NCBI GenBank assembly: GCA_004764695.1
Contig: SMSO01000034.1
Coordinates: 4,348,501-4,412,500 of the forward strand
Source of the DNA: Schizochytrium sp. TIO01
Lineage: Eukaryota > Sar > Bigyra > Thraustochytrida > Thraustochytriidae
Direction of reading: 5' to 3'
Length of the DNA stretch: 64,000 nucleotides
The notes under the pieces are model-generated. The model saw only the letters and a program-made list of their open reading frames with translations, searched no databases and was not told where the DNA came from. The stretch's first letter is position 1. Every line of letters begins with the position of its first letter. Below, in pieces: positions 34,201-43,131 of this stretch. The position numbers and the translations under genes were made by a program.

Positions 34201-37200
34201 TCCGCATCGATTTCAATTTGCTCTGTGATTTCCTCTCGAATGTATAAGAAAAGAATGTTTTGATGTAAAATAGCAAAACGATCCTTCCATGCAGAACGAC
34301 TACCGTCTTTGTCAATGCGTAACTGCATCTGACCATTTGTAAGAAAACTCGATGAGAATCGACCGGCCAGCTCATCCAAGGGAGAAAGTACAAAATCTAT
34401 GAAAGTTGGCGGATTTGTGATATCTGACGCCCAACCATTGTGATCCTCAGGTCGAAGGACATCACAGAAACTTAGGGTGCGCAATACTCCCCCAATCTGA
34501 GTGTTCACCTGAACGGACGTAATCTCCTTTGAGTCTCCACCTTGCACAATTGAAGCAGTTGTTATGTCCGGAACCAGGATCTCTTCCCAAGACCTTTTCC
34601 CAGTGACAGGGTCAAGTAAGATTAATTGAGCGCCAGGATTGTTTGTAAGAACGAGAATCTGCCGTTTGCGCTTAGCAGCTTTGGGCAAACCTGGGACAGA
34701 ATTTGTTATGAGAACCATCGAGGATCGAATAGGGCTCTGGATCGAAGTGAGTCTGGCGCAACTCTGATTACGACAAATTGTAGCCATTTTCATCCGCTGA
34801 CGAACCAGATGGCCTCGCCAATACTTTTGGATCGGTAGTACCATGGTTGAAGCACGAACATCCGAGGAACGACACAGAAAACGTCTTGCTAAAGCCTGGA
34901 TGCGAATCGCAGCACCACGTACAATGAGGAAGTCATTCCGAATTCGAAAAAGACGAAAGGCATTTAAAATTCGAAGCGCAGCACTTCGATAGAACGCTGG
35001 ATCAAGAATTCTCTCATACACAAATCGCTGAATCTTGACGACTGCTTCAATTTTCTCAACCAGTTTCATGAATTCATGCTGCAGTTTGGTAGCTGCTTTG
35101 TCTCTCACTCGCCAGCGGCAGCATTCTAATATGCGCTGCGCCTTGAGAGATAGATAAAAGACTGCATCATCAGCATGAGGATCGTCGCTGGTACTCAGCC
35201 AACGAGTACGCTCAGGGCCAAGAATCACCTCAAGAATGTCTGGCGCATGTTTGCCGATCTCTGGTTCAAACCTTCGCGCAATTGGCCAAAATCTTACCAC
35301 AACATCATCACCACAAACTCGAGTTGGGAAAAGCTGGTTGCGTACATCGCATAGCTGTCGAAACCCTGCATAGTCAAATTGCCGCACCATGGCAGCATCG
35401 TCCCAGACCATTGGATGAAAACTCAGATTTGGCATAAAACAACGAACAAACCATTGGTTGGTGCTTTCGAGTATCTCTGAGAGAGCACTTATTTCTTCAC
35501 GTCGGTTTTGAGCTGTGGTTCTTGTTTCTGCTCGCTGGTTCAAGATTTCAGTCTCGCTCTGCTCCTTATGTGCACGAAATTGAGCCTCTTTGTATAAAAG
35601 AGATAATACAGAAGAAACCCCTTGATGAAATAACTCCAGAAATTGCACACTTGAGACTTGGCATGGTCTTGCGTTTGCTGACACAAGGCCACGGGCGTCA
35701 TATTCGAGAAAAGAGCCGCCATAGTGCCGGACACGGAAAGATTCATAACCAAACATTGCGCGTTGCAGATATCGCTTGCTTTCATGGACAACAAGTAGAA
35801 CTTGAACAAGATCAGCATCCTCCTGACTTTGTCGACCACGGATAAGTGATTGTTCATCAAGAAGGCAAAAGACGCCTTCTGGATGGCCAACAAACATACT
35901 CAAAAGTTGCTGGCTAGCTCGAAGAGGCTTGCTTCGGGCAACCTCCTGGCAGAGGTCTGGAAGTCTTGCCTGCTCGCTGCGGTGTAACGCATCTTCATAC
36001 AGGTGCTCAAGAACCTCGTTAGCAAAGTTTTGAAAAAGAGCCTCGCTTGAAAGAAGTGGTGATGTGGCAAATGTGGCAGGGCTGTCCGCAGAGGTCCCTC
36101 GCATACCACAACTTGGTGCCATGAAGTCTTGATCAATATCCTCCCCGGCGATACCATATACAAAGGAGGCGTATTCTACGACGTTCAAGCATAGGTCTTC
36201 TACTCCTGGAGACCTTCGGCCCATGTTATGCCCAAGTTTTGCATTAATAGCACCTAACAGAAAGTCAAACAAGTTGCTGTATACATGCTCGATAAAGCGA
36301 TTACGCATCTCTGCTGCGCCTTCAGGATTGAAAGGACTAGCCAAATCATCAGAATCATGGTAGTCGCGGAAAAGAAACGCGCGACTTAAACGAGCGTGTC
36401 CTACACCGAGCAAGTGGCATGCCCGCTCAAGAGAAGATGCACTATTCCCGACTGTGCTAACGACGGCCTTTGCAACCGCAGATTTGGTTTCTGTGTCAGA
36501 ATTCGCATCCTCCTGATATTCAGGGTTTTCCTCAAATTGAACGTTACTGAGGAGCAAGAGAGCTGTGAGGATACGCATAAGGTCCTCCTGCACATTAGTA
36601 TCCAGGCCTATATCTGAGAGCGCACTTAACGTCGCTCTGAACGCGGATGCCCGAGTATAACGAAACTTGGATGAATGTTTATCTTTAGGCTTCAGGTGCC
36701 TCCGAAAGGTTACATCATCTGACCCAAGCATCTGATATCGTGATGGTTTATCGAGATCCAGATTCTGTGATACTGGAGCTTCGGACCAACCATTGCAGAG
36801 TTGGTAAAATATATGAAAATTACGCTCAAGGGGGGGCTTTTGAACAAGGCGATTCACATCAAACATATGTGCTTCATACCAAACACTTGAGATGGCATAT
36901 TGCGGCTCGACGGAGGAACTCCCACTGCTGGAATTTCCACTTGACGGTCTCATAATAAGACGTACATTTTTGGTGTAGCAAGTTGTATCTGCACACCGTA
37001 CTGAGCTTGCATTACCAAAAGCCTGGAGGATAATCTCTGCTGCAGTGATTTGCTTTTCAAAAGCAACTTTATCAAACAAAGCTGATTTTGATGTCGTCAG
37101 ATAATGGACAAGTTCTGACCCCAGTCGTGATTTTCCAGAACCAGACATTCCAGTAAGTACAACTGATTGAGATACAGCAGCATCTCCATTCACAGTAGCA

Positions 37201-40200
37201 TCAAACGCTTGATCAGCGAGAGAAAAAATATGTGCCGAAGGAGACATTAAGTATGATGAAACAGGGAGTGCTTTGGGGGTAAAAAGGTCGCTAACTTCGT
37301 GACAGGGATTGACTGCCGCAAGAACATTTGTAGAGATCCAGGTGAATACTTGCTTGCGTCGAACAAAGCGGTCACGCAAGCGAAAGGCTATAACTGCTTC
37401 GTTGAGGTCATCGAATTCAGAAAGTTGGTCATCACCGACATACTCTACGTCGATGTGGCCAGGGTGTACAGGTAAAGCTCGGTCTAGAGGAACAACTATA
37501 CTTTCCGTGGCACCATCACAGCGAACACGCATGGAGGTCTTATAACATTCATCCAAGGTTGCAAGACACCATCCAGCCGAATCTTGAGGACGTACCCATG
37601 CGCGATGTGCAATCTCTGCAACAGGATAGTCTTTGATGCGCATTAACCAGTCCCACCCTGGTGTGAAGGGTCCCGGTGGAGGTCTGTAGGTTCCTTCGGG
37701 TTCAAGTTTGCTTCGACGGCGAGCTACCCATTTTGAATCGACAACTCCAAGCTCTCGGGGAGGTGCCAAAAGACTTGGGCGCCCAGACGATATTTGAAGA
37801 TTACTGGGAACAGGCACAAATCGCTCAATGCCAACACGTAGAGGACGCTCCTGAGTATTGATCCACTCCATAATTGCATCTTTCTCACGAATATCATCGT
37901 CGTCGATAATCCTGTCTTCTGTTAATGGAAAGAAACTTCTTTCTCCCATATAGATAATACGGTTTCCTTTACTGATTGCAGATTCAATATCTGGAACAGC
38001 TTCCTTAAACAGATCATAGTCAAGGCCTGATAGCTCCAGTGTTCCATCATCCATAATGTTAAATCCAAATCCGACATCTTGCTGTTCCACACTTAATTCT
38101 GTGATAACACTAACGAGATTGGTTGGTTGTGGCGGTTGCTCAATATAGGCTGAAGCAGGCACCTCATGTTTTTCTTTAAGCTGCCTCTCTTCATCTGAGC
38201 CAACAGTGAATTCCCGCTCCGACTGTTTGGAGTGTCTGCGCCGACGGCGACGAGAACTTCGATCCCTCCTTGTTGTAAGCCCTCCATTGTTATATTCATC
38301 TATCGAGCCGTCGGCCTCGTCTTCATCATCCTCATCCTCTCCCTGATACTCGATATCCTTATCTTGTAAATCAAAGTTAGATTCATCTATTTTTCTGCGA
38401 CTGCTTTCTGATGCGGGCGAAACATCAGCTCCATTAATCCTATCTTCTTCTGCAATGATCTCTACTTTATGTTGAGCATGAGGACTCAACACTTCATCCA
38501 GAGCTCCTGCATCGTTGCAAGAGGCTGGATGTGAGCGTGGTTGTAAATGGTCCAGTTTAAGGATGTCATTGTGTTGGTCTGATTCATCGTAGTCAACATG
38601 ATTTCTTGTCTCAATCTCATGACGGTGAGGTGACCTGCGCCTCTCACTGCGACGCCGAGGGCGGTGCTCTTCATCCTCACGCGAGTGTGCAACTGAACCA
38701 TTGGGCACAAGCCTATGCCCCTCTTCAGGTACCGGTTCTAAAGAGGGCGACGACATTGGAGAGCTGGGAGAGCTAGGAGAAGCCTTAGAAACAATTTCAT
38801 TCGATTGAAGGGATAAAGCTACCAATGAGGAGCTTGGAGTGCCTTTACTACTGCTTGACCTTCGTTTTGAAGATCTCCTTTTAACCTTGTTACTGCTGGT
38901 AGAAGAAGAATCACGCATGCTGTTTGGCCCCTCAAGACGGCTCTGTTGGTAATCAGACTCAGATACAGTTGCATCAGAAACATCTTGACTATCCATATCT
39001 TCATCTTCTGCAGACCCCATGCGCAAGACGACAGGTTGGTCTGCTCGTATCACATGTGACTCTTCTATAGATCCTGCTGGTGACGTTGCTTCTTTAAGGC
39101 TACTTATCGCCTTTGATGGCCATTCTGCAAATTCTTTACTCTGTCTGTCTTCGTCATTCGCTACGTTCTCTTCTTCTTGAATTGGTGCCTCAATGACACT
39201 TTCCAGGCGTTGGGATGAATTATTTTTGAGGTGATCGCGTCCCATATCCGACAGTTGAGGTGCTGACATTGAATGCGACATCCGTGCAGCTGCAGAGGAC
39301 GCACGCTGTCGGGGTTTAGGGTCACCCAGAAAATCGCTGTCGATAGCATCATCCTCAGCGCTGGCTAGTTTACCGTCAATCCGAGTAGAACCGTCTTGCT
39401 CACTGCCGACATCTTCCCCACTTTGAGATTCTGAAGCGCGAGATGTTTTCGATGCCCGTCTTCGTCGATGGCTATTAAGTTCATTTTTAAAAGAAATATT
39501 GATTTCGGCAGCTGGTGTACTCTGGCGGCGACGTTGACGTACTTCTGGCTGAGCTCCTTTGTCCAGTGACAGGGACCCACCCTGCTCAGTTTCAGACCAT
39601 GAGCTCCGTGCCAAAGACCCCCCTGTCGGCAAGGGTGTGGATAGGTCTGCAACAGTTACGGAAGCCCGTCTCCCTGTGACTAATGCAGCCTGAGATAGTT
39701 TGTCACTGCTGCTGTGACTTCGTTTAATAGTATTTAGACTGTCCCGCCCTAGATTTACATCATCCTTACTAATACTTCCATCTAGTGCTGAATCAGCTGT
39801 GGAAGCCCTACGCATTGGTTTTGAAGTGAGTTTCTTGTCACGTGAGAGTGGCACGGGCTCGCCCGAGTCAGACATAGATGCTGTGGCCGTATCTTTGGCC
39901 TTCGCAGATGACTTCCTTTTCCGATGGGATTTTCGTATTGACTTTGTGTCAGCCCCATGTTCTTCTGAGAGCGTTGAAGTGGATTTTCCACTCCTTGCTG
40001 TGCTTGACTGGTCCTCTCCCCTTTCCACAATCTGTATTTCTGAGAGTACCTCTGCAGTTGTTGGAAGTGAAGGTTTCCTACGACTGGCCACATGCTCCGA
40101 TTCACCGCCGACATTCACCTCCTTACGAGATTTCCGGGACTTTGTAGACCTGCGGCGTGACTCTTCATTAGACACAGATCCTGCATCTTCACCATTTTCT

Positions 40201-40247
40201 ATTGCGTGGGCTTTTTCCACACTCTCCTCGCCCCTCGATTTTGCCAT
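31293..40247 (-). CDS. Degenerate myosin motor fused to IQ, PH, two SAM, two RanBP2 zinc fingers and SH3-like domain
   Basis: About 2984 residues in one frame. I chose the ATG at 40247, since the open frame upstream begins with GTG. Order: Ser/Arg/Asp-rich N-terminus (1-~780); myosin-like motor (~1000-1690) with P-loop GMSGSGKS near 1033; IQ-type helices (~1690-1810, IQALARRFL and IQKYWRGHLVRQR); PH domain (~1970-2075, MQLRIDKDGSRSAWKDRF to WAQALAWMIHL); SAM 1 (~2322-2385) and SAM 2 (~2413-2470); zinc fingers WKCRICQF (~2656) and WVCGVCRR (~2702), each with CxxC pairs; SH3-like module (~2740-2795); and a disordered tail. The family switch I (NxNSSRFGK) and switch II (DISGFE) are absent; in their places are FGNASSVRCADTTCYTKNV and LNVVEYASFVYGI. 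Nucleotide binding may remain, but normal ATP hydrolysis is unlikely. It probably acts as an actin- or membrane-linked scaffold; this is inferred. Confidence 0.87.
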   Translation of the reverse strand: MAKSRGEESVEKAHAIENGEDAGSVSNEESRRRSTKSRKSRKEVNVGGESEHVASRRKPSLPTTAEVLSEIQIVERGEDQSSTARSGKSTSTLSEEHGADTKSIRKSHRKRKSSAKAKDTATASMSDSGEPVPLSRDKKLTSKPMRRASTADSALDGSISKDDVNLGRDSLNTIKRSHSSSDKLSQAALVTGRRASVTVADLSTPLPTGGSLARSSWSETEQGGSLSLDKGAQPEVRQRRRQSTPAAEINISFKNELNSHRRRRASKTSRASESQSGEDVGSEQDGSTRIDGKLASAEDDAIDSDFLGDPKPRQRASSAAARMSHSMSAPQLSDMGRDHLKNNSSQRLESVIEAPIQEEENVANDEDRQSKEFAEWPSKAISSLKEATSPAGSIEESHVIRADQPVVLRMGSAEDEDMDSQDVSDATVSESDYQQSRLEGPNSMRDSSSTSSNKVKRRSSKRRSSSSKGTPSSSLVALSLQSNEIVSKASPSSPSSPMSSPSLEPVPEEGHRLVPNGSVAHSREDEEHRPRRRSERRRSPHRHEIETRNHVDYDESDQHNDILKLDHLQPRSHPASCNDAGALDEVLSPHAQHKVEIIAEEDRINGADVSPASESSRRKIDESNFDLQDKDIEYQGEDEDDEDEADGSIDEYNNGGLTTRRDRSSRRRRRRHSKQSEREFTVGSDEERQLKEKHEVPASAYIEQPPQPTNLVSVITELSVEQQDVGFGFNIMDDGTLELSGLDYDLFKEAVPDIESAISKGNRIIYMGERSFFPLTEDRIIDDDDIREKDAIMEWINTQERPLRVGIERFVPVPSNLQISSGRPSLLAPPRELGVVDSKWVARRRSKLEPEGTYRPPPGPFTPGWDWLMRIKDYPVAEIAHRAWVRPQDSAGWCLATLDECYKTSMRVRCDGATESIVVPLDRALPVHPGHIDVEYVGDDQLSEFDDLNEAVIAFRLRDRFVRRKQVFTWISTNVLAAVNPCHEVSDLFTPKALPVSSYLMSPSAHIFSLADQAFDATVNGDAAVSQSVVLTGMSGSGKSRLGSELVHYLTTSKSALFDKVAFEKQITAAEIILQAFGNASSVRCADTTCYTKNVRLIMRPSSGNSSSGSSSVEPQYAISSVWYEAHMFDVNRLVQKPPLERNFHIFYQLCNGWSEAPVSQNLDLDKPSRYQMLGSDDVTFRRHLKPKDKHSSKFRYTRASAFRATLSALSDIGLDTNVQEDLMRILTALLLLSNVQFEENPEYQEDANSDTETKSAVAKAVVSTVGNSASSLERACHLLGVGHARLSRAFLFRDYHDSDDLASPFNPEGAAEMRNRFIEHVYSNLFDFLLGAINAKLGHNMGRRSPGVEDLCLNVVEYASFVYGIAGEDIDQDFMAPSCGMRGTSADSPATFATSPLLSSEALFQNFANEVLEHLYEDALHRSEQARLPDLCQEVARSKPLRASQQLLSMFVGHPEGVFCLLDEQSLIRGRQSQEDADLVQVLLVVHESKRYLQRAMFGYESFRVRHYGGSFLEYDARGLVSANARPCQVSSVQFLELFHQGVSSVLSLLYKEAQFRAHKEQSETEILNQRAETRTTAQNRREEISALSEILESTNQWFVRCFMPNLSFHPMVWDDAAMVRQFDYAGFRQLCDVRNQLFPTRVCGDDVVVRFWPIARRFEPEIGKHAPDILEVILGPERTRWLSTSDDPHADDAVFYLSLKAQRILECCRWRVRDKAATKLQHEFMKLVEKIEAVVKIQRFVYERILDPAFYRSAALRILNAFRLFRIRNDFLIVRGAAIRIQALARRFLCRSSDVRASTMVLPIQKYWRGHLVRQRMKMATICRNQSCARLTSIQSPIRSSMVLITNSVPGLPKAAKRKRQILVLTNNPGAQLILLDPVTGKRSWEEILVPDITTASIVQGGDSKEITSVQVNTQIGGVLRTLSFCDVLRPEDHNGWASDITNPPTFIDFVLSPLDELAGRFSSSFLTNGQMQLRIDKDGSRSAWKDRFAILHQNILFLYIREEITEQIEIDAETQVKALNVVDQLGHNYLEITVGPGQVHMFRMSDAALRERWAQALAWMIHLKRGSTRLSQLRQESQSKKLRSISFVDHALAVNHIRTSGEFPTPDLISAAALSSSYSLDHSRRYETTGRRLSKILSVPAATSNPLSPTAKIEFDDSKGDNTRPKAEGGLNQQRQQRILAVAKHRKLLEAKARALSSRQTVSLYHIITSEPYAEQFCSNTVKVSKSWSDWYRVSASVQLQMGDEEEAWASFVENAPLKERIVESFQLPLPSTGDRLDGLLLFTNLEAPRRRRRFRNGASAIVSSGSELDGFDAEAFDDDEEDGRLLSELLDKLGLSQYMDGFRSMGFINIRSVKQLTHDELPEFGVKLFAHQDKLIRAFHNYGRVGSALSQPRRPSQRLEDLYESGPRFEDAIIELGLEDWRSKLVERGIFSVEELGSLNKQKLSKLGVGSHHDRKQILEKIKAGGPLLKKFLRPGASRDGHKKSSSKDRNSKKDLKLDALDEHDEDDSENDADSIKANIKPLTSEDDDVADEDKRMFLRRNRYPRPSVANAMAGADRFDELSNNRSETKSASVDDRELLNQELPPRHHRRHRSLDQVNAGSATRLRTRSRSRTMETKDDNFLGPFRNKLRGGLSGGSSSLVEGGDDDDNSIENSTWKCRICQFDGNDPEQTRCEQCGKRSAHNAQYARHESSRGMEDAEPWVCGVCRRVNTSEQIVCENCQTFQGDAYLPVSEAFPPLKFEMGDRVKLTVNNVYDIERNATGMVIEAFLTSPHCQVQFDEGLCAKVSVDHLKKIPPRQGTLGRLNTFFSKLVPHSSSRRFSPFSSPHGMTSSATSPVFSSPLDGITNAAHVRYKEMQKRNATAGRLSLSTGEQGESGTHASDQSFNTTSGIESAHISHVSEGDGTGATASPASLANAVQSYPDSASLPPPPAPLSSQPSESPPSTGTERRGKGSWSSRFGKRRLSEIKLKRSKEGPADP

Positions 40248-42049
40248 GCTCGTCACGAATATAATAAATTTGTCACAGTGCTTTGCACAGCTCTTATTTT
40301 TTCAACTAGCTTTGGTCCTCTCGGGTTAAATACCACAAAGAATCTTTTCACAACACTATTTTTGAAGAAACAAATAATGCCTGGCTTTTAGAACTGACAC
40401 AACGTCTTCACTTGACACAGAATGTTATATTTGAAAAATGAAAACCCAACTCTGCACTAGAAAATATTGCCCAAGACGAAAAGTTCGGCCTTACGAAGCT
40501 AGACTTGGTAGCTTCCCTAGCTTAATCTTCAACCCAAATCCCAACGGACTCTAAGCGTTCGCTTTCACAGGTACCAACTACTAAAATCCTCGCGCGCGAC
40601 AATATATCTATGATATGGAATCGTTGATATATGTGCCTTTTCTCTCCCACGTTCGTAAATATATACGCGCTCACTCCAAGTGGGACTTAGATCAACCTAT
40701 CTGGAGCTGTTTTGACGGGCTAACAGGTTCCAATGCGAGACTACCTTTACGATTTGTCTCGTCTTCGCGTCTTGATCTTCTTCCTCAGCAGGCTAGGTCT
40801 AAAAGGAGGCGGTGCATGCACAACTAAGAAATTTTACCAAGCCGACGAACGAAGGAATTGGCAGAAAAAGTGAATGATTTCGACCCAGCTTTCTTTGAAC
40901 GTAGGCTGAAGAGATATTGCCAGGGCTTTGAAGGCAACGGAATTGGGGCCAGTCCTGCTCCTCCAGGTGCACTAAGCCGGAGTCTGTGGTTCTTGCCACA
41001 GATTTCTTCCGCCTTGCACAAGCCGTAGCAAAGGGATCGGTAAGCTCCCAAAGACCGACCTCGGCAGTGAGAGCGACTCTGGAGACTATGGGGTGAGACG
41101 AAGCAGCTTGAGGGACAGCTGGAAAAAGCTTGTTAGGCGATTCCCTCGCCTACGAGCTTCGAAAGGCGCCGCGCACGGGCCGGCGCGCGATACTTTGCAA
41201 GTGCCTCTTCCGTGTAAATGCTCGCTCGCAAGAGCACGGCCTGGACACCCTTCCGCAAATACATTATTCCTCTATACCCCTAATGGGGGCTTCCCGGGAA
41301 TACAAAACGCTAATACTCAATATATGTATCGGTAGATCCAAATGGAGAGTATATTAGAAGTTAATTTTAGCCGACTGGTCTAGACGTAAAAGCTTCATTG
41401 ACCCAAGGGAAAATGCGTTTTGTAAGGACCCCATAATTACAATATCCCAAATAAAGGTGGATTAGATGAATCCATATGTTGTAAATAGTGGAGAAAGCGG
41501 GAGTTAAGAAGATTGGGAAGTTAGAGAATATGAGGGAGTTTGTGCAGAACTGAATCCGTGGCGCGGAAAAGGTGTGCACCACAGGCGCGGGGCTCCATAT
41601 TTGCTGCACGTGTTGTGAAGAGTGATACGAAAAGACTCGAACTGAGTAGGAGGAGGTGATACACTACAGCGTTTACAGAAAGTGGAGAATGGATGAATAA
41701 AAATTTTGAGGTCTGCATGACGGCCTAGGAAAAGTTGGCATTGTTGGTTCTGAGAATCAATTTTTGGGCGCAAGGTGTAGCTTTTTGTTGAGGATCGATG
41801 CAGCAAGGCTCGCTTTGGAGCATCAGTTGAACCTAGAGCTCAAAGCGAGGCAGCTGGGACGAGGACGACCACCGAGCTGATTTCTCCTCATCGATTCGCT
41901 GAGTTGACTGATAGGCTGACTTGTTGATTAGTTGAGTGCCTGAGTGAGAAGCCAAAGCGGTGACAGTGGTCTGAAGACAGTAAGATATTGACTCTGAAGG
42001 TTGTAGGCATTCCTTTCAGTAGTGGAGAAGGGCAAACGTGAACGTAAAG
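40248..42049. other. Divergent promoter region, no gene seen
   Basis: 1.8 kb between the myosin fusion (minus) and the unknown gene at 42050 (plus). 41040-41260 is GC-richer and unexplained. No frame longer than about 100 codons with protein character. Confidence 0.5.
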
Positions 42050-42970
42050 ATGGAGGACAAGTACTTCAAGAGACGCGCAGAATTGCACCAACGTCGACTT
42101 GAGGAGAGACGTGATCGACTGATTGCACCAAGCGCCTTCAACAAAGACACCAAGATTCCGAGGCTGCGTCTGGGACCAGAGTTTGTTAGAACAGAGACGA
42201 ACAATATTCAAGGCCAAACAAACTTTGCTGGAGTAGGAGAAAGCTCCGCAGCCCAAGACCAAAGGGCGCTTTCCTGGAGATCACCACGACTTAAGATTAA
42301 AGAGTGGAATGGAACTAGTGATCTGAAGGGGTGGAAAGCTGAGTTGGACGCATACCAAGCGAATCATGAACGTGAGGTAACTGTATCTGCAAGGCCCCAC
42401 TATACACACCAAAGCAGTATCATGCGCTTGGAATTTGAACGCCATCGCAAGCACGGCCTAGATGGTGCCCCATATGAAGAGGACAGACTTTTACTGCACG
42501 CAACGGGACTCGACAAGACTGTCAATCCTTCATTTGGTCGAATCGCCATTGCTTCGCCGCGACCAGCAAACCACCATTTTCAAGAATCTGAGGACCCAAC
42601 GCTATTAGGAATGAAAGATCCCCTACCTGTGCGAGCTCGAGGTGGGCATGGGCGTCATTTGATCTCAAATGTGAACCCCTTTGGAGGCCCAGAATCAAGT
42701 ACCAACCCTCTTGCTCCCTCTAAACCAAGCCCGCCTCCTCCTCGATGCACATATGACCCTCTGAACCATAAATTTATCTCGGGTACAGCTGATACAAGTA
42801 CTTGCAAGGTAGCATCTACATGCCCTTTCAAAGACCCTATGCATGTCCATGCCCACGTTGATCGTGAAGATGAACGTTTGCCATCTGGACGTCTTCGTGG
42901 CCGATACAAGAGTCATGGATCAAATGTAGCTCGCGGGTCAAGCATTGGAGAAGTTCTTGCTCATAATTAG
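42050..42970 (+). CDS. Unknown basic protein, possibly axonemal
   Basis: 306 residues, intact. The start is the ATG in AAGATGGAG at 42050; the open frame upstream begins only with GTG. It opens with a basic helix (YFKRRAELHQRRLEERRDR). The middle is rich in His/Arg/Pro turns (RPHYTHQSSIMRLEFERHR). Residues ~215-240 are Pro/Ser-rich (SKPSPPPPRCTYDPL). The C-terminus holds two Cys and a His cluster (CPFKDPMHVHAHVDRED). No catalytic or membrane segment is visible. The composition, short motifs joined by turns with many Arg, Pro and aromatic residues, recalls small microtubule inner proteins of cilia. The next plus-strand gene is RSP3, but a ciliary role is only a guess. It converges with the pseudokinase gene, and an AATAAA lies near 43086. 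Confidence 0.75.
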   Translation: MEDKYFKRRAELHQRRLEERRDRLIAPSAFNKDTKIPRLRLGPEFVRTETNNIQGQTNFAGVGESSAAQDQRALSWRSPRLKIKEWNGTSDLKGWKAELDAYQANHEREVTVSARPHYTHQSSIMRLEFERHRKHGLDGAPYEEDRLLLHATGLDKTVNPSFGRIAIASPRPANHHFQESEDPTLLGMKDPLPVRARGGHGRHLISNVNPFGGPESSTNPLAPSKPSPPPPRCTYDPLNHKFISGTADTSTCKVASTCPFKDPMHVHAHVDREDERLPSGRLRGRYKSHGSNVARGSSIGEVLAHN

Positions 42971-43131
42971 CAATAATATAGCAATGATGTAGTTGACCTT
43001 TGCAAACTATTTTTATAAGGCTTGAAGAAAGGAAAGAGAGATTTAACAGATTCTGACCAGTGCTATTGCACTCTACCTTTCGAAGAATAAAATTTTGATT
43101 CCTCTTTTTGTTTTGCTATACATGTTACGTA

